Positions 1 to 8,771 of a DNA stretch of 64,000 nt are shown here, piece after piece; within the stretch, counting starts at the first letter, position 1, and the number at the start of each line of letters is the position of its first letter. The notes beneath the pieces were generated by a model. It was not told the origin of the DNA and searched no databases. It saw only the letters and a program-made list of their open reading frames with translations. Source of the stretch: Rothia mucilaginosa (lineage in GTDB: Bacteria; Actinomycetota; Actinomycetes; Actinomycetales; Micrococcaceae); assembly GCF_001548235.1 (NCBI RefSeq), contig NZ_AP014938.1, forward strand, positions 2,228,717 to 2,292,716, read 5' to 3'. Both the position numbers and the translations under genes were made by a program.

Positions 1-2146
1 TCAGCGCCTCGCGAGCCTCATCCACGGTATCCGCGATGTCGCCCTTGACCTGCCACATGGGCTGGTACTTCACGAATTCCTCAACGTTAAAGTTTTCGAA
101 GCCTGCCTCGCGGAGACGACCCGACCTGCTGGCCTCCTGGTATTCCCAGACTCGATCATTGTCGAGACCGCGGTTGAAGCCGCTCCAGGGCATATCCATG
201 CCAGAAACAGTGCGATAAGTCCAGTCACTGTAGGTCAGCTGGCGGGCGGGTAGTGGTGCGCTCAGCAGGCGCACCGTACGACCATCCGTGTGGTACTCTC
301 CCCCGGCAGCAACGGCACGCATCTGCTCGCGGAAAATCTCGTGGAGGTCACGGTAACCCTTCAACGGCTTGTAGTCAGCATTCCAGAGATGGTGTTTATT
401 CTGAATAGTCAGACGTATCATCTCTTCCTTGCTCAGGAGCGCGTTACTCGGGCAGGCTCGTGCAACCATCTCACTACGGTCGGAATACTGCAGGAGCGGC
501 GTCAGCTCGGGTAGCTCCCACGATTCGTATCCCGCGGCCTCGGCGTTAGCTTCCAACACGGCGCACAGCGCAGGCATGTACGCGACGTTGTTGTAGTAAT
601 ATTCGCTGGCAATCTTACGCAGGGTACGAAGCTGCTGCTGATCCACCGGTGCAAGCTTGCCGGTCGCCGCAAAGTGGTAAAGACGAGCCAGGTTCTCTCC
701 CCGAGTGCTGGGAGATTCGTCCCCGGTAATTCGACCGGAGTTTGTGTTCGACTCCTCCGTAATGAGGGTGCAGAACTCACCCAAATCCGCGATGGATGCG
801 ACGGATTCTCGGCACTCAACGCCGGGCAACAGCACCGGCGGCACCTCTACGGAGGCGCCCGCCGCCTCCGCCTCTTCCTGCTGGGGCAGGCGGTCTTCGG
901 GCAGGCATGCTTCTGCGGCGCCGCGCAGTTCCAGGGGTAGCACCTCGTAGGCTTCGAGGACGCGCTCGGCAACGTAGTTGGCGAGCGCCACCTGCTCGGC
1001 GGTTTGCGTCTTCTTGCGCTTGGCTTTGCTCACGCCGGCGTACTGGGTGGCGATGAGCTTGAGCAGGCGCAGGGCGCCGCGCTGAATCTTCTTTTCGGTG
1101 CGGTAGAGGTTCGCGCCGAGTGCGTCGATGAGCTGTTCCAGGTCGAGCTGTTCGAGGGGTTGCAGGTCGGGGGTCTTCTGCAGGTTGGCGGGTGCGCAGG
1201 CTTTGAGGACGTTCTGCAGCATGGTCTGCGCGAATCCGACGGAGGCGCTGGGCTCTGCGGTGAGGACAGCCATGAGCTGCCCGAAGCGTGCCCGGTTTTC
1301 TGCGTCGGTGGGTTGCAGGTCGGCGTAGACGGAGTGGAACGCAGCCGAGTTGAATGCACTGAAATCGCTGGTCAGGCCGCGTAGCAGGGCGTCCAGAATC
1401 TCATCGCGAATGTCAAAGTATTCGCCCATGAGGCGGCAGAGTTCCGCGCTTTCACCCATGTGGTTGCCGTAGCCCTTGAAGAGCACCCCCTCGGTGCGGA
1501 AGACCGCCCAGAATTCTTGGTCGAGCAGGGTCATATCGCGGGTGAAGAAGGTCTTGAGCTGGGCGTGGTTGCTGGTGCTTCCTTTCTTCACACAGGGCAG
1601 GGCCTCGTGCAGGAAAAGGACCAGGTATTCGGGGGCTTCGCAGCTCAGGTTGCGTGCGCGAAGTAGCGTGTAGCAGGTTTCCCAAATCTTCTTCGAGCGA
1701 GCCCAGGAGTTGGGTAGCCCCTCAATGAAACGCAGAATCCACTCGTCGGGTCGTTCGGTGGCGCCGAGCAGGAACGCGTCAATCAGCTGCTGATCCGGGC
1801 GCCCCTCCCAGAGCAGGGTGCGCATGGCGCGACCGGCGGAGCGGTGGTATTCCCACGGGTCGCCGTCGGGGGTGCGCACGAGCGCCCCGGCAACATAGGC
1901 GGCGAGCGGGGTGCGGTTAATGTGGTCGCTACCAATCACGTTCTTGGGGGTGAGGGTTCGGGCGAGGGAGGCGCGTTCCTCCTCGGTGGCGCCGGTGATG
2001 ACGGCGTGGTACTCCTGCACGTCAGTTGATTCTGCCGCCATGAGGGCCTTGAGGGCGGCACGGCGCTCTTCGAGGGTGCGCTCCCCTGCGTTATGCTCGC
2101 TGGCGCTGCGCTCGTTAGGGTTGTGCGGCTGGGCGGTATCAGTCAT
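1..2146 (-). CDS. DUF6493-like repeat protein, paralogue 2 (3' end outside window)
   Basis: The frame is open from an ATG at 2146 to the window edge, giving at least 715 residues without a stop. The protein is soluble, mostly helical and HEAT-repeat-like, with no membrane segment. It resembles the next gene upstream: a stretch around residues 250-300 (IRDEILDALLRGLTSDF) matches RDRLIDALLSSLMSDFPAY there, with similar flanks, so the two are paralogues. DUF6493 is my best family guess, from its linkage to a SWIM protein. It starts 65 bases after the upstream stop and is probably co-transcribed with it. The biochemical role is unknown; the cluster resembles E. coli yehI-yehQ type loci, which also carry MoxR ATPase and VWA genes. 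Such partners could lie beyond position 1. Confidence 0.7.
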   Translation of the reverse strand, partial: MTDTAQPHNPNERSASEHNAGERTLEERRAALKALMAAESTDVQEYHAVITGATEEERASLARTLTPKNVIGSDHINRTPLAAYVAGALVRTPDGDPWEYHRSAGRAMRTLLWEGRPDQQLIDAFLLGATERPDEWILRFIEGLPNSWARSKKIWETCYTLLRARNLSCEAPEYLVLFLHEALPCVKKGSTSNHAQLKTFFTRDMTLLDQEFWAVFRTEGVLFKGYGNHMGESAELCRLMGEYFDIRDEILDALLRGLTSDFSAFNSAAFHSVYADLQPTDAENRARFGQLMAVLTAEPSASVGFAQTMLQNVLKACAPANLQKTPDLQPLEQLDLEQLIDALGANLYRTEKKIQRGALRLLKLIATQYAGVSKAKRKKTQTAEQVALANYVAERVLEAYEVLPLELRGAAEACLPEDRLPQQEEAEAAGASVEVPPVLLPGVECRESVASIADLGEFCTLITEESNTNSGRITGDESPSTRGENLARLYHFAATGKLAPVDQQQLRTLRKIASEYYYNNVAYMPALCAVLEANAEAAGYESWELPELTPLLQYSDRSEMVARACPSNALLSKEEMIRLTIQNKHHLWNADYKPLKGYRDLHEIFREQMRAVAAGGEYHTDGRTVRLLSAPLPARQLTYSDWTYRTVSGMDMPWSGFNRGLDNDRVWEYQEASRSGRLREAGFENFNVEEFVKYQPMWQVKGDIADTVDEAREAL

Positions 2147-2211
2147 TGGTACCTGCTTTCAGAGTTGATGGTGAATGGTTGTGAAGAGTTGAACGGGTGC
2201 GGGCGGGGCGG

Positions 2212-4983
2212 TTAGCCCTGCACCTGCTTGAGGATATTCCGGGCGTACCGCGCCTTCTGCGAAGAACCGGTCAGCGTACCCAACCAGGCACGCAGCGGCT
2301 CATCCACGAGCTGCGCACGGGTGGCAGGGTCGATAGTCGCCAACGCCTGGCTGAAAGCGCCCAGCAGCTTACCGAGCGAGTTCGCCCCGGTATCCAGGTG
2401 CGGTATGAGGCGCGCGAAGAAGCGCACCGCCGCCCGCGCATCCAGCTGGGCGAAGTCGGTGAGGGCGAGCGCCCAACGGTTCAGCATTGCCAGCGGCACA
2501 AAGTTCACGAACCCTGCGGTGGCATCCTCAAGGCTGAGCTGATCGTCCAGCACGCGGTGCATAATTTCCACGGCGAGGGAACGAATTTCGACGCGTTGCT
2601 CCGAGAAGCCCGCGGCAAACACGAACGCGCAGGCGGGACCCCACGCGCCGGGGTGCGCCGCCAACGCCAAATACAGGCTCCGGTCAAAGGCGCTGTGGTC
2701 CAAGCTGTACCAGTTGCTGCTAGCGCAGTAGAAAGCCAGCGGTTCTGCCCGCGAGGGGTAGAGCAGGGCGTACTGTCCTTCTTCGTCGTGGTGGGCGGTG
2801 GCGAGTCCGCGGAAAGCGTTCAGCTCGGGGGTGGAAGCACCGTGCGCCACCCCGTTCAGCTGAAGGCCCCAGCTTTTTTCCCGCTGGGCTACCGTGATGG
2901 ATTCCAGGTAGGGGTTGACGCGCCCGGTGGCGAGGGTGCCGTCGAGGGCGGAGCGGAGCACACGAATCTGGGTAGGAGCAGAGCGCGGGGCGTCCTCCTG
3001 AGCGTTCTTCACGTATTGCTCTTCGAGGCTTTCAAGCAGGGTCAGCGCCTCAGCTCGGCGGCTCTGTGCATCCTGTCGCTGCTCGTCGGTAGCGTACGGA
3101 GGCAGCACCTCCGGCACGCGCACACGCAGTAGCGCCGCCGTGAAATCCTGACGTAGGATGGGGGCTCCATCAGCCAGGTTCTTGGCGTACCGGCGCACCA
3201 GGGTATCCGGATGTACCCACCCGCCGAACAGCTCAGGGGTGGCGAGCGGCGTGTAGCTCTGCCTGCTCTGCAGCACGCCGAGGGCGTCCTTGAATCCGGT
3301 GCTGAAGAACGTGGCGTGGCGGGAGTACATGGTGTGCAGGTTCGGCACCGTACCGGGGTCTTCCTTCGGGGTCATCTCCGACGCCTTCGGGCGCTCACGC
3401 AGCTTCCCGGCGGCGGCAAGAACCGTCAAGTGCGCGCGCATGTCGAACCATGTCAAACCCCAGTGGTTCAGCTTTTTCAGGCAGATAGGAACCAGCTGTT
3501 CGAGCAGGTTCGGGCTTTGCGCGGTGCCGTCGGCGCTGAGCAGGTAGGCGGTGAGCAGTTCCAGTTCCAGCTCGCATCCGGCGTGCGTTTCGGGAAGTTC
3601 CGCTTCATTGAGCGTATCGGGGGTAGTGCTGGGCGCGACCTGATGGTGCAGGAGCGCACGGGCGCGTTCTTGCACGTCAGATGCGGTAACGGGGCGCACG
3701 GGGGTGTCCCAGTACCGGTGGATTACGGCGCGGGAGGCGGCGAGCGCCTCCGCGGCGGCGGCCTCAATGTCAGCAGCTTCAGTGAGGGCGGCGCTGTCCT
3801 CGCCGCTCCCCCGGCTATTCTCCGGGCTGTACCCATCTTCGAGGAGCGGCGAGCCCTTTTCCTGAATCTGTGCCACAACCAGCGGATCGAGCTGGGATCG
3901 GTAGTCGCAGTAGAGTTCGCGGGCGCGCTCGGCGAACACGATAGTCTCGGCGCTCGCATCGTCTGCGGCACCCGCCTGAACCCATTCTTCGAGGTGTTTG
4001 AGGGCGGCGGCCTGCACCTGCGCGTGGGTGTGGCTGAGCGCCATGACTACAGCGTCTTCGCAGGCGGCAGCGTCGAGGGTGCCCGCCCGGTAAAGCGCCT
4101 GGAGCATGGTCAGGATTTTGAGTGCGTTTGCTTTGGTTCCGGCGCATACGGCGGGTGCCGCGTAGGCAAAGGCGGTGGCATCCAGCGCCTGCGGGTTTTT
4201 GCTCCAGAGGCGGTGAATATGCTGCACGCCGAGGGCCACGCTCGGGCCGATAGGCGAGGAGAACAGCGTCAGAAATTCGCTCTGACGTACCGCGATTTCT
4301 TCGGCGGTGAGTTTGAGTCCGGTGACCAGGCGTGAGAACCAGCCGACCCGGTACGCCGGGAAGTCGCTCATGAGGGAGCTCAGGAGCGCGTCAATGAGGC
4401 GGTCGCGGCTGATCAGCCGGGTTTCGGTGGCTTCGATGAGGGCACAGGACCAGCCGGGGTTGTTGTCCTTCTGTCCAGGCTTGTAGGAGTCGCGCTGGGT
4501 GAGGGATACGTCCCGGGTACCTTCGACGGCGAGCATGCCCCAGATGAGTTCTTCGCGGAGCTGTTCGTCCTCGCGCAGCAGCGGGAGGATCAGCTCACGG
4601 TCGCAGTTGATGAGGGCAGTGTAGTATTCCTCGTTGTGTTCGAGGCACGCCCCACCGTAGAGCTCAGCTAGGCGCATGGCAACGCCTCCGGTGAACCAGC
4701 CGAACTCTGCGTAGGCTTTGACGCGGTCCTGCGTGACGGTTCCGGGCGTGTTTTTACCGAGCTGGGAGCCGTATGGGGTGGTGACAATGTCGAAGTACTG
4801 CCAGCGGCGGTAAATCTGTTCGAAGGTACCGCCGACCGCCAGGATGTTGGCGAGATTGCGGTTGAAGTGCATGATGTCGCTCCAGGTTTTTTGCTGCCTA
4901 GTGAGCGGGTAAATGACTTCGCCGGGGAGTGGCTCGGTGATGACACCTTCGGGGAAGGTGTGTGTTTCGGGGCGTTTGCGCAT
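2212..4983 (-). CDS. DUF6493-like repeat protein, paralogue 1
   Basis: A 923-residue soluble protein with an ATG start at 4983 and a GAAAG ribosome-binding site. It is rich in Ala, Leu and acidic residues in helical repeats typical of HEAT-like scaffolds. No nucleotide-binding, nuclease or membrane motif was recognised. The region RLIDALLSSLMSDF is shared with the downstream gene, so this is one half of a tandem paralogous pair. A low-complexity acidic/Ala linker (about residues 385-425) separates an N-terminal helical half from a C-terminal half that ends in further helical repeats. It lies 82 bases downstream of the SWIM gene on the same strand. Function is unknown; a scaffold for the SWIM protein, or for a MoxR/VWA pair outside the window, is an inference. 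Confidence 0.75.
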   Translation of the reverse strand: MRKRPETHTFPEGVITEPLPGEVIYPLTRQQKTWSDIMHFNRNLANILAVGGTFEQIYRRWQYFDIVTTPYGSQLGKNTPGTVTQDRVKAYAEFGWFTGGVAMRLAELYGGACLEHNEEYYTALINCDRELILPLLREDEQLREELIWGMLAVEGTRDVSLTQRDSYKPGQKDNNPGWSCALIEATETRLISRDRLIDALLSSLMSDFPAYRVGWFSRLVTGLKLTAEEIAVRQSEFLTLFSSPIGPSVALGVQHIHRLWSKNPQALDATAFAYAAPAVCAGTKANALKILTMLQALYRAGTLDAAACEDAVVMALSHTHAQVQAAALKHLEEWVQAGAADDASAETIVFAERARELYCDYRSQLDPLVVAQIQEKGSPLLEDGYSPENSRGSGEDSAALTEAADIEAAAAEALAASRAVIHRYWDTPVRPVTASDVQERARALLHHQVAPSTTPDTLNEAELPETHAGCELELELLTAYLLSADGTAQSPNLLEQLVPICLKKLNHWGLTWFDMRAHLTVLAAAGKLRERPKASEMTPKEDPGTVPNLHTMYSRHATFFSTGFKDALGVLQSRQSYTPLATPELFGGWVHPDTLVRRYAKNLADGAPILRQDFTAALLRVRVPEVLPPYATDEQRQDAQSRRAEALTLLESLEEQYVKNAQEDAPRSAPTQIRVLRSALDGTLATGRVNPYLESITVAQREKSWGLQLNGVAHGASTPELNAFRGLATAHHDEEGQYALLYPSRAEPLAFYCASSNWYSLDHSAFDRSLYLALAAHPGAWGPACAFVFAAGFSEQRVEIRSLAVEIMHRVLDDQLSLEDATAGFVNFVPLAMLNRWALALTDFAQLDARAAVRFFARLIPHLDTGANSLGKLLGAFSQALATIDPATRAQLVDEPLRAWLGTLTGSSQKARYARNILKQVQG

Positions 4984-5065
4984 GGTGGTCTTTCGGTAGG
5001 AAGCTGAGGCGAGCTTTTGGGGCGTCGTCTTTTAGTGCGGTGCGTGATGTGTCGGGGTGTTTACC

Positions 5066-6475
5066 CTAGCCGGCGGCGTGTTCGCGGTAAAGAATACTGA
5101 CCGCCAGGGCGTGCTTGCAGGGGCCGCGCGTACCGCGGTACTTCAACCACCAGGGGCAGGAGCAGAGGTACCCCTCCACGGCGTACGGGTTGGCGGGTAG
5201 CACCACGGTGTACATGTTCGCGCCGCTGCGCACACTGTACTCACCGGTGCCGTGCTCCCCCGCCCCGACTCGCTCAATGGCTCCGGAATCGGCAAGCTTT
5301 TTCGCGCCAACCAGGCGCGGATGCATGGCGGTCAGCGCCTCCGGATGCACGGGCAGCGGGCGGTGGAAATACTCGCCAGCGTGCGCGTCAAAACCAACCT
5401 GACCGGAGGAAGCCAGCAGGGCGAGGGCGTCGCGGGTTGCCGCCTCGTCCAGGCCTGCGCGGGCAGACATGACGGGCACGTCAATGCGCGGCTCGAAGGA
5501 AAGCAGCACACTGAGCATGTCAGCGTTCTGGGCGGTGTTCGGATTAGACAGCGCCTGCAGCACGGATCCCTCACCGGAGAACCCACGTGACTTTTCAGGG
5601 CTCAAACCAATGCTCAGGCGTGCACCGGGCAGGTGCGCCACCCACACGCTGGGCACGGGCGCGTTACCGGCGCTCACGGGCTCACTGTACGCGTCCAGGC
5701 GCTGAATGTGGCGGATGAGCGGCTCAAGCACGCGCAGACGCTCGGGGCCCGCCACGCATACGGATCCGGCGGTGGCGCGGGTGGCAAGCCGCAGGGAACG
5801 CACCGCGCGGGTCGCCCACAGGACCGCCTTGGTGCTGGAGTTACGCGGCAGGGAGTGGATGAAGGTTCGGGCGGCGGCAGCGTCCAGGCTGTGCACCGGG
5901 CTCATGCGGGATGAGAGCATCTGCGTTTCTGCAAAGCCTTTGAGCCAGCGGATGGGCAGCGGCACTTTTTCTTCCATGACGGAGCCGTCAAGGGTGGTGG
6001 TGAGCAGCCCGTCGTCGCCGACGTTCAGGTGGATGGGCTCCCCTGCCCTGAGGGAGGCGAGCGCGGCGCGCAGGGGCGGGTTGACGTCTACGTTGGTGAC
6101 GCCTACGGCGCTGTGGCTGGCGTCGAGTGCGCTGGAGTCAACGTCGAGGCGCGCGTACACTCCGCAGCAGGCGCTGAAGGATTCGAAGCGTAGGCCTTCG
6201 GCGGTGCTGGTGACGACTGGGTCTGCGGCGCGTAGGGCTCCGGCGAGGGAGCTGGGCGGTACGTAGAAGCGGGTGCGGGCGACCCTGGCGACGACCAGTA
6301 ATGCGGTGGCGTAGACGTCTGCTCGTTCGAGGAACCCGGAGAAGAAGTACGGGTGGGAGATGGCACCTTCGGGGGTGCTGCCGCCGCTGGTGGCGAGGCT
6401 GAGCGCGCGGGAGTCGGCGCCGTCGATGAGGGCTGACGGGGCGGTGTACGTATAGTCGAGGGTGTAGGCGCTCAT
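5066..6475 (-). CDS. SWIM zinc-finger protein
   Basis: The C-terminus carries a SWIM motif, CxC-x12-CxH, at about residues 438-455 (C438, C440, C453, H455). SWIM fingers chelate zinc and bind nucleic acid or protein. The preceding ~430 residues are an unassigned mixed fold with a repeated Ala-rich pattern. I place the start at the ATG at 6475 (MSAYTLDYTY), preceded by AAAGGCAAAGAAG; an in-frame ATG at 6568 has no good ribosome-binding site, and its extra 31 residues look non-coding. This is the first gene of the three-gene minus-strand cluster and follows the secG terminator. E. coli YehQ is a SWIM protein in a comparable cluster. Its ligand is unknown. Confidence 0.85.
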   Translation of the reverse strand: MSAYTLDYTYTAPSALIDGADSRALSLATSGGSTPEGAISHPYFFSGFLERADVYATALLVVARVARTRFYVPPSSLAGALRAADPVVTSTAEGLRFESFSACCGVYARLDVDSSALDASHSAVGVTNVDVNPPLRAALASLRAGEPIHLNVGDDGLLTTTLDGSVMEEKVPLPIRWLKGFAETQMLSSRMSPVHSLDAAAARTFIHSLPRNSSTKAVLWATRAVRSLRLATRATAGSVCVAGPERLRVLEPLIRHIQRLDAYSEPVSAGNAPVPSVWVAHLPGARLSIGLSPEKSRGFSGEGSVLQALSNPNTAQNADMLSVLLSFEPRIDVPVMSARAGLDEAATRDALALLASSGQVGFDAHAGEYFHRPLPVHPEALTAMHPRLVGAKKLADSGAIERVGAGEHGTGEYSVRSGANMYTVVLPANPYAVEGYLCSCPWWLKYRGTRGPCKHALAVSILYREHAAG

Positions 6476-6574
6476 GGCTTCTTTGCCTTTCGTATGTGGT
6501 GTATACGTCCTATCATGCCGTAAAGATTCGCGCCCCGCTACCGCTTTCGTCATTGCCGTTTGGTGCATAAAAAA

Positions 6575-6607
6575 TCCCCGGCATTCTCGGTTGAGAAGTG
6601 CCGGGGA
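6575..6607 (-). terminator. Rho-independent terminator of secG
   Basis: A near-perfect stem (TCCCCGGCA-CTTCTC / GAGAA-TGCCGGGGA) with a 4-base loop is followed on the minus strand by six T. It lies 58 bases after the secG stop and separates secG from the SWIM cluster. Confidence 0.9.
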
Positions 6608-6665
6608 GAAGCTCTACTGGCTCACCCTCGGTGGGGTGGGCGTGGGCTCTGATGAGAGGCTCTGG

Positions 6666-6923
6666 CTAGACGACGATCTGGCCGTTGAAGCGCATTGCCA
6701 GGCCGTACAGGACCACTGCGATAACCCAGATGACGATCACGGTGACGGTCAGGCGGATCAGGTTCTTGGACGCCATACCGGAGGAGTTCAGGGAGTTGGT
6801 CATACCGCCGCCGAACATGTCGGAGAGGCCGCCGCCCTGACCGCGGTTGAGCAGCACAAGCATCACTGCGATCACGCTGGTGATGGCGATGATGACCATG
6901 AGTACGTTCATGATGACGTCCAT
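6666..6923 (-). CDS. secG: Protein-export membrane protein SecG
   Basis: An 85-residue protein with two membrane segments (about residues 4-24 and 54-77) joined by a Gly-rich loop (NRGQGGGLSDMFGGG), the hallmark of SecG. SecG is the small non-essential subunit of the SecYEG channel and helps SecA-driven export. Length fits the family. The ATG at 6923 is preceded by GAAGGAAGG. It is the last gene of the gap-pgk-tpiA-secG cluster usual in Actinobacteria and is followed by a strong terminator. Confidence 0.95.
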   Translation of the reverse strand: MDVIMNVLMVIIAITSVIAVMLVLLNRGQGGGLSDMFGGGMTNSLNSSGMASKNLIRLTVTVIVIWVIAVVLYGLAMRFNGQIVV

Positions 6924-7031
6924 GGGGACCTTCCTTCGTTGTCTTCTGGTGGGGTGCCTGGGCTGCGGGGTGCAGACAGACGGGTTTAACTATACGCTAC
7001 AGCCGCCTTTCGGTCACGTTGAGGCGGCTTT

Positions 7032-7496
7032 TTATGCGGCGCGGTTGCTGCGGCGCTGGTATTCGCTGGGGGTCAGCTGCAGTGCTGCGGGGCGGTCGGT
7101 GAGCACACGCTGGGCGGTGAGTTCGTCGCCTTCGGTGTCGTAGGCGCGCACGTATCCGCCGTCGATGAGGTAGTAGGTGAACTGCTGCGCGGCTGCCCAG
7201 TAGGCGCCTCCTTCAGCGTAGAAGCCCTGGTCTACCCAGTCGCGCAGGGTGAGGGTGACGGGGATTTCCGGTGAGGAGGTGCGGCTGTAGAGCTGGTCGA
7301 GGAATGCTTCTCGGCGGCTCTCGAAGTACTGGTATTCGGGCGAGGGTTCCTGGTATTCTGCGCCGCCTGCGTAGCCGATGTTGCCGCCGTCATTGCCGGG
7401 TAGGCGCGGGGCACTCACTTTGCGGTTGCGCAGGTAGCTGTAGAGGATCATGCCGACGAGGGCTGCGACGACCAGGGAAAAACCAAAGCTGAACAT
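7032..7496 (-). CDS. Membrane-anchored protein of unknown function
   Basis: 154 residues. An N-terminal membrane segment (about residues 5-22) is followed by Arg/Lys, which suggests a cytoplasmic C-terminal domain. A Gly/Pro/Glu-rich linker follows, then a compact domain from about residue 65 (RREAFLDQLY... WVDQGFYAEGGAYWAAAQQF) rich in Tyr, Trp and Ala. No family was recognised. It lies 108 bases upstream of secG and downstream of the tpiA terminator, in a position that is usually empty in this cluster. The conserved-looking aromatic core argues for a real protein; a role in export beside SecG would be speculation. Confidence 0.7.
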   Translation of the reverse strand: MFSFGFSLVVAALVGMILYSYLRNRKVSAPRLPGNDGGNIGYAGGAEYQEPSPEYQYFESRREAFLDQLYSRTSSPEIPVTLTLRDWVDQGFYAEGGAYWAAAQQFTYYLIDGGYVRAYDTEGDELTAQRVLTDRPAALQLTPSEYQRRSNRAA

Positions 7497-7667
7497 GCCG
7501 TTAAGTGTACGGGGCGAACCGCGGGGTCGGCGTGTTCTGGGTGGGTTTTGCGGTTAGGGGCGAACGCGCCCGCCTCTTCTCCCCCGCCTCTTACGTCTGG
7601 CTCCTACTCCCGGCTCTAACCCCCGGCTCTTGCGCCCGCCGCTATCTCCGGTGGCGGTTTAATGGTT

Positions 7668-7702
7668 CAGCGCCCGGTCGGGTGGGTACCCGCCGGGCGC
7701 TG
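7668..7702 (-). terminator. Hairpin after tpiA
   Basis: Ten perfect base pairs (CAGCGCCCGG / CCGGGCGCTG) around an inner CGGGT/ACCCG stem, 34 bases after the tpiA stop. There is no clear T-tract, so its strength is uncertain. The sequence between here and 7496 has degenerate CCCGGCTCT repeats and no gene. Confidence 0.6.
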
Positions 7703-7735
7703 TAATGCTATGAGACGCTGTGGTGCGTCGGGGTT

Positions 7736-8512
7736 TTATGCGTCGAAGCGCGCGATTGCTGCGAATTCGTCAGCCTGCAGGGATGCGCCGCCGACAAGCA
7801 CGCCGTCCACGTCTTCCTTGCCCATGATGGAGGGTGCGGAGGAGGACTTGACAGAGCCACCGTAGAGAACGCGGACCTTCTCTGCAACGTCTGCGGAGTA
7901 GAGCTTAGCGATTTCTGCGCGGATTGCTGCGGACATTTCCTGTGCGTCGTCTGCGGTTGCGACCTTGCCGGTGCCGATTGCCCAGACGGGCTCGTATGCG
8001 ATGACGAGGGTTTCTGCCTGCTCTGCGGTCAGACCTGCGATGGAGCCGCGCAGCTGCTCGAGGGTGTACTCGACGTGGGTGCCTGCTTCGCGAATTTCGA
8101 GGGGCTCACCGACGCAGAGGACGGGGGTCAGGCCGTGCTTGTATGCTGCCTGGACCTTTGCTGCGCACAGCTCGTCGCTTTCGTGGTGGTAGGTGCGGCG
8201 CTCGGAGTGGCCGACGAGCACGAAGGTTGCGCCGAGCTTGGAGAGGAATGCGCCGGAGATTTCGCCGGTGTATGCGCCGGAGTCGTGGACGGAGAGGTCC
8301 TGGCCGCCGTAGAGGATGTCCAGCTTGTCGCCTTCGACGAGGGTCTGCACGGAGCGGATGTCGGTGAAGGGCGGGAAGACGGCTACTTCGGTTGCGGAGA
8401 AGTTGAAGTTTGCGTCGTCGAGGGTCCATGCGAGCTTCTGGACGAGGGTGACTGCCTCTGCGTGGTTGAGGTTCATCTTCCAGTTGCCTGCGATGAGGGG
8501 CTTACGCGACAT
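7736..8512 (-). CDS. tpiA: Triosephosphate isomerase
   Basis: 258 residues, the normal family length. It interconverts dihydroxyacetone phosphate and glyceraldehyde-3-phosphate in glycolysis. Visible catalytic elements are Lys12 in AGNWKMN, His102 in VLVGHSERR, Glu174 in [12 protein letters not shown] (start of loop 6) and the phosphate-binding LYGGSVKSS and GVLVGGASL near the C-terminus. The ATG at 8512 follows an AAGGAG site. Gene order with pgk and gap upstream and secG downstream is typical, except that two unknown genes sit between pgk and this gene. Confidence 0.98.
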   Translation of the reverse strand: MSRKPLIAGNWKMNLNHAEAVTLVQKLAWTLDDANFNFSATEVAVFPPFTDIRSVQTLVEGDKLDILYGGQDLSVHDSGAYTGEISGAFLSKLGATFVLVGHSERRTYHHESDELCAAKVQAAYKHGLTPVLCVGEPLEIREAGTHVEYTLEQLRGSIAGLTAEQAETLVIAYEPVWAIGTGKVATADDAQEMSAAIRAEIAKLYSADVAEKVRVLYGGSVKSSSAPSIMGKEDVDGVLVGGASLQADEFAAIARFDA

Positions 8513-8712
8513 AGTTCGCTCCTTAGCTTTCCCGCGCGGTATGCCGTGCGGGGTTGTTGTTCGGAATTTTCCTTTTCTATTTTAGAGGGTTGGCGGCATA
8601 TTTTCACTGGTTCGGCGCGGTTTTATGCTGTGCCTTGACTATTCTCACCCCGCGTTCATCGGTTTCTTTCGACCCTTGCCGTTTTGCGGGTTCTGTAGCC
8701 ATTTAAACGGGT

Positions 8713-8743
8713 GCAGGGGAAGCCTCATGGTGGCTTCCCCTGC
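8713..8743 (-). terminator. Hairpin terminator between the paralogous pair and tpiA
   Basis: A perfect 12-bp stem (GCAGGGGAAGCC / GGCTTCCCCTGC) with a 7-base loop, 28 bases after the stop of the 283-residue protein. It implies tpiA has its own promoter between 8513 and 8712. Confidence 0.8.
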
Positions 8744-8771
8744 GGATGCACTTCCTCGGTTTATTTGAAAG

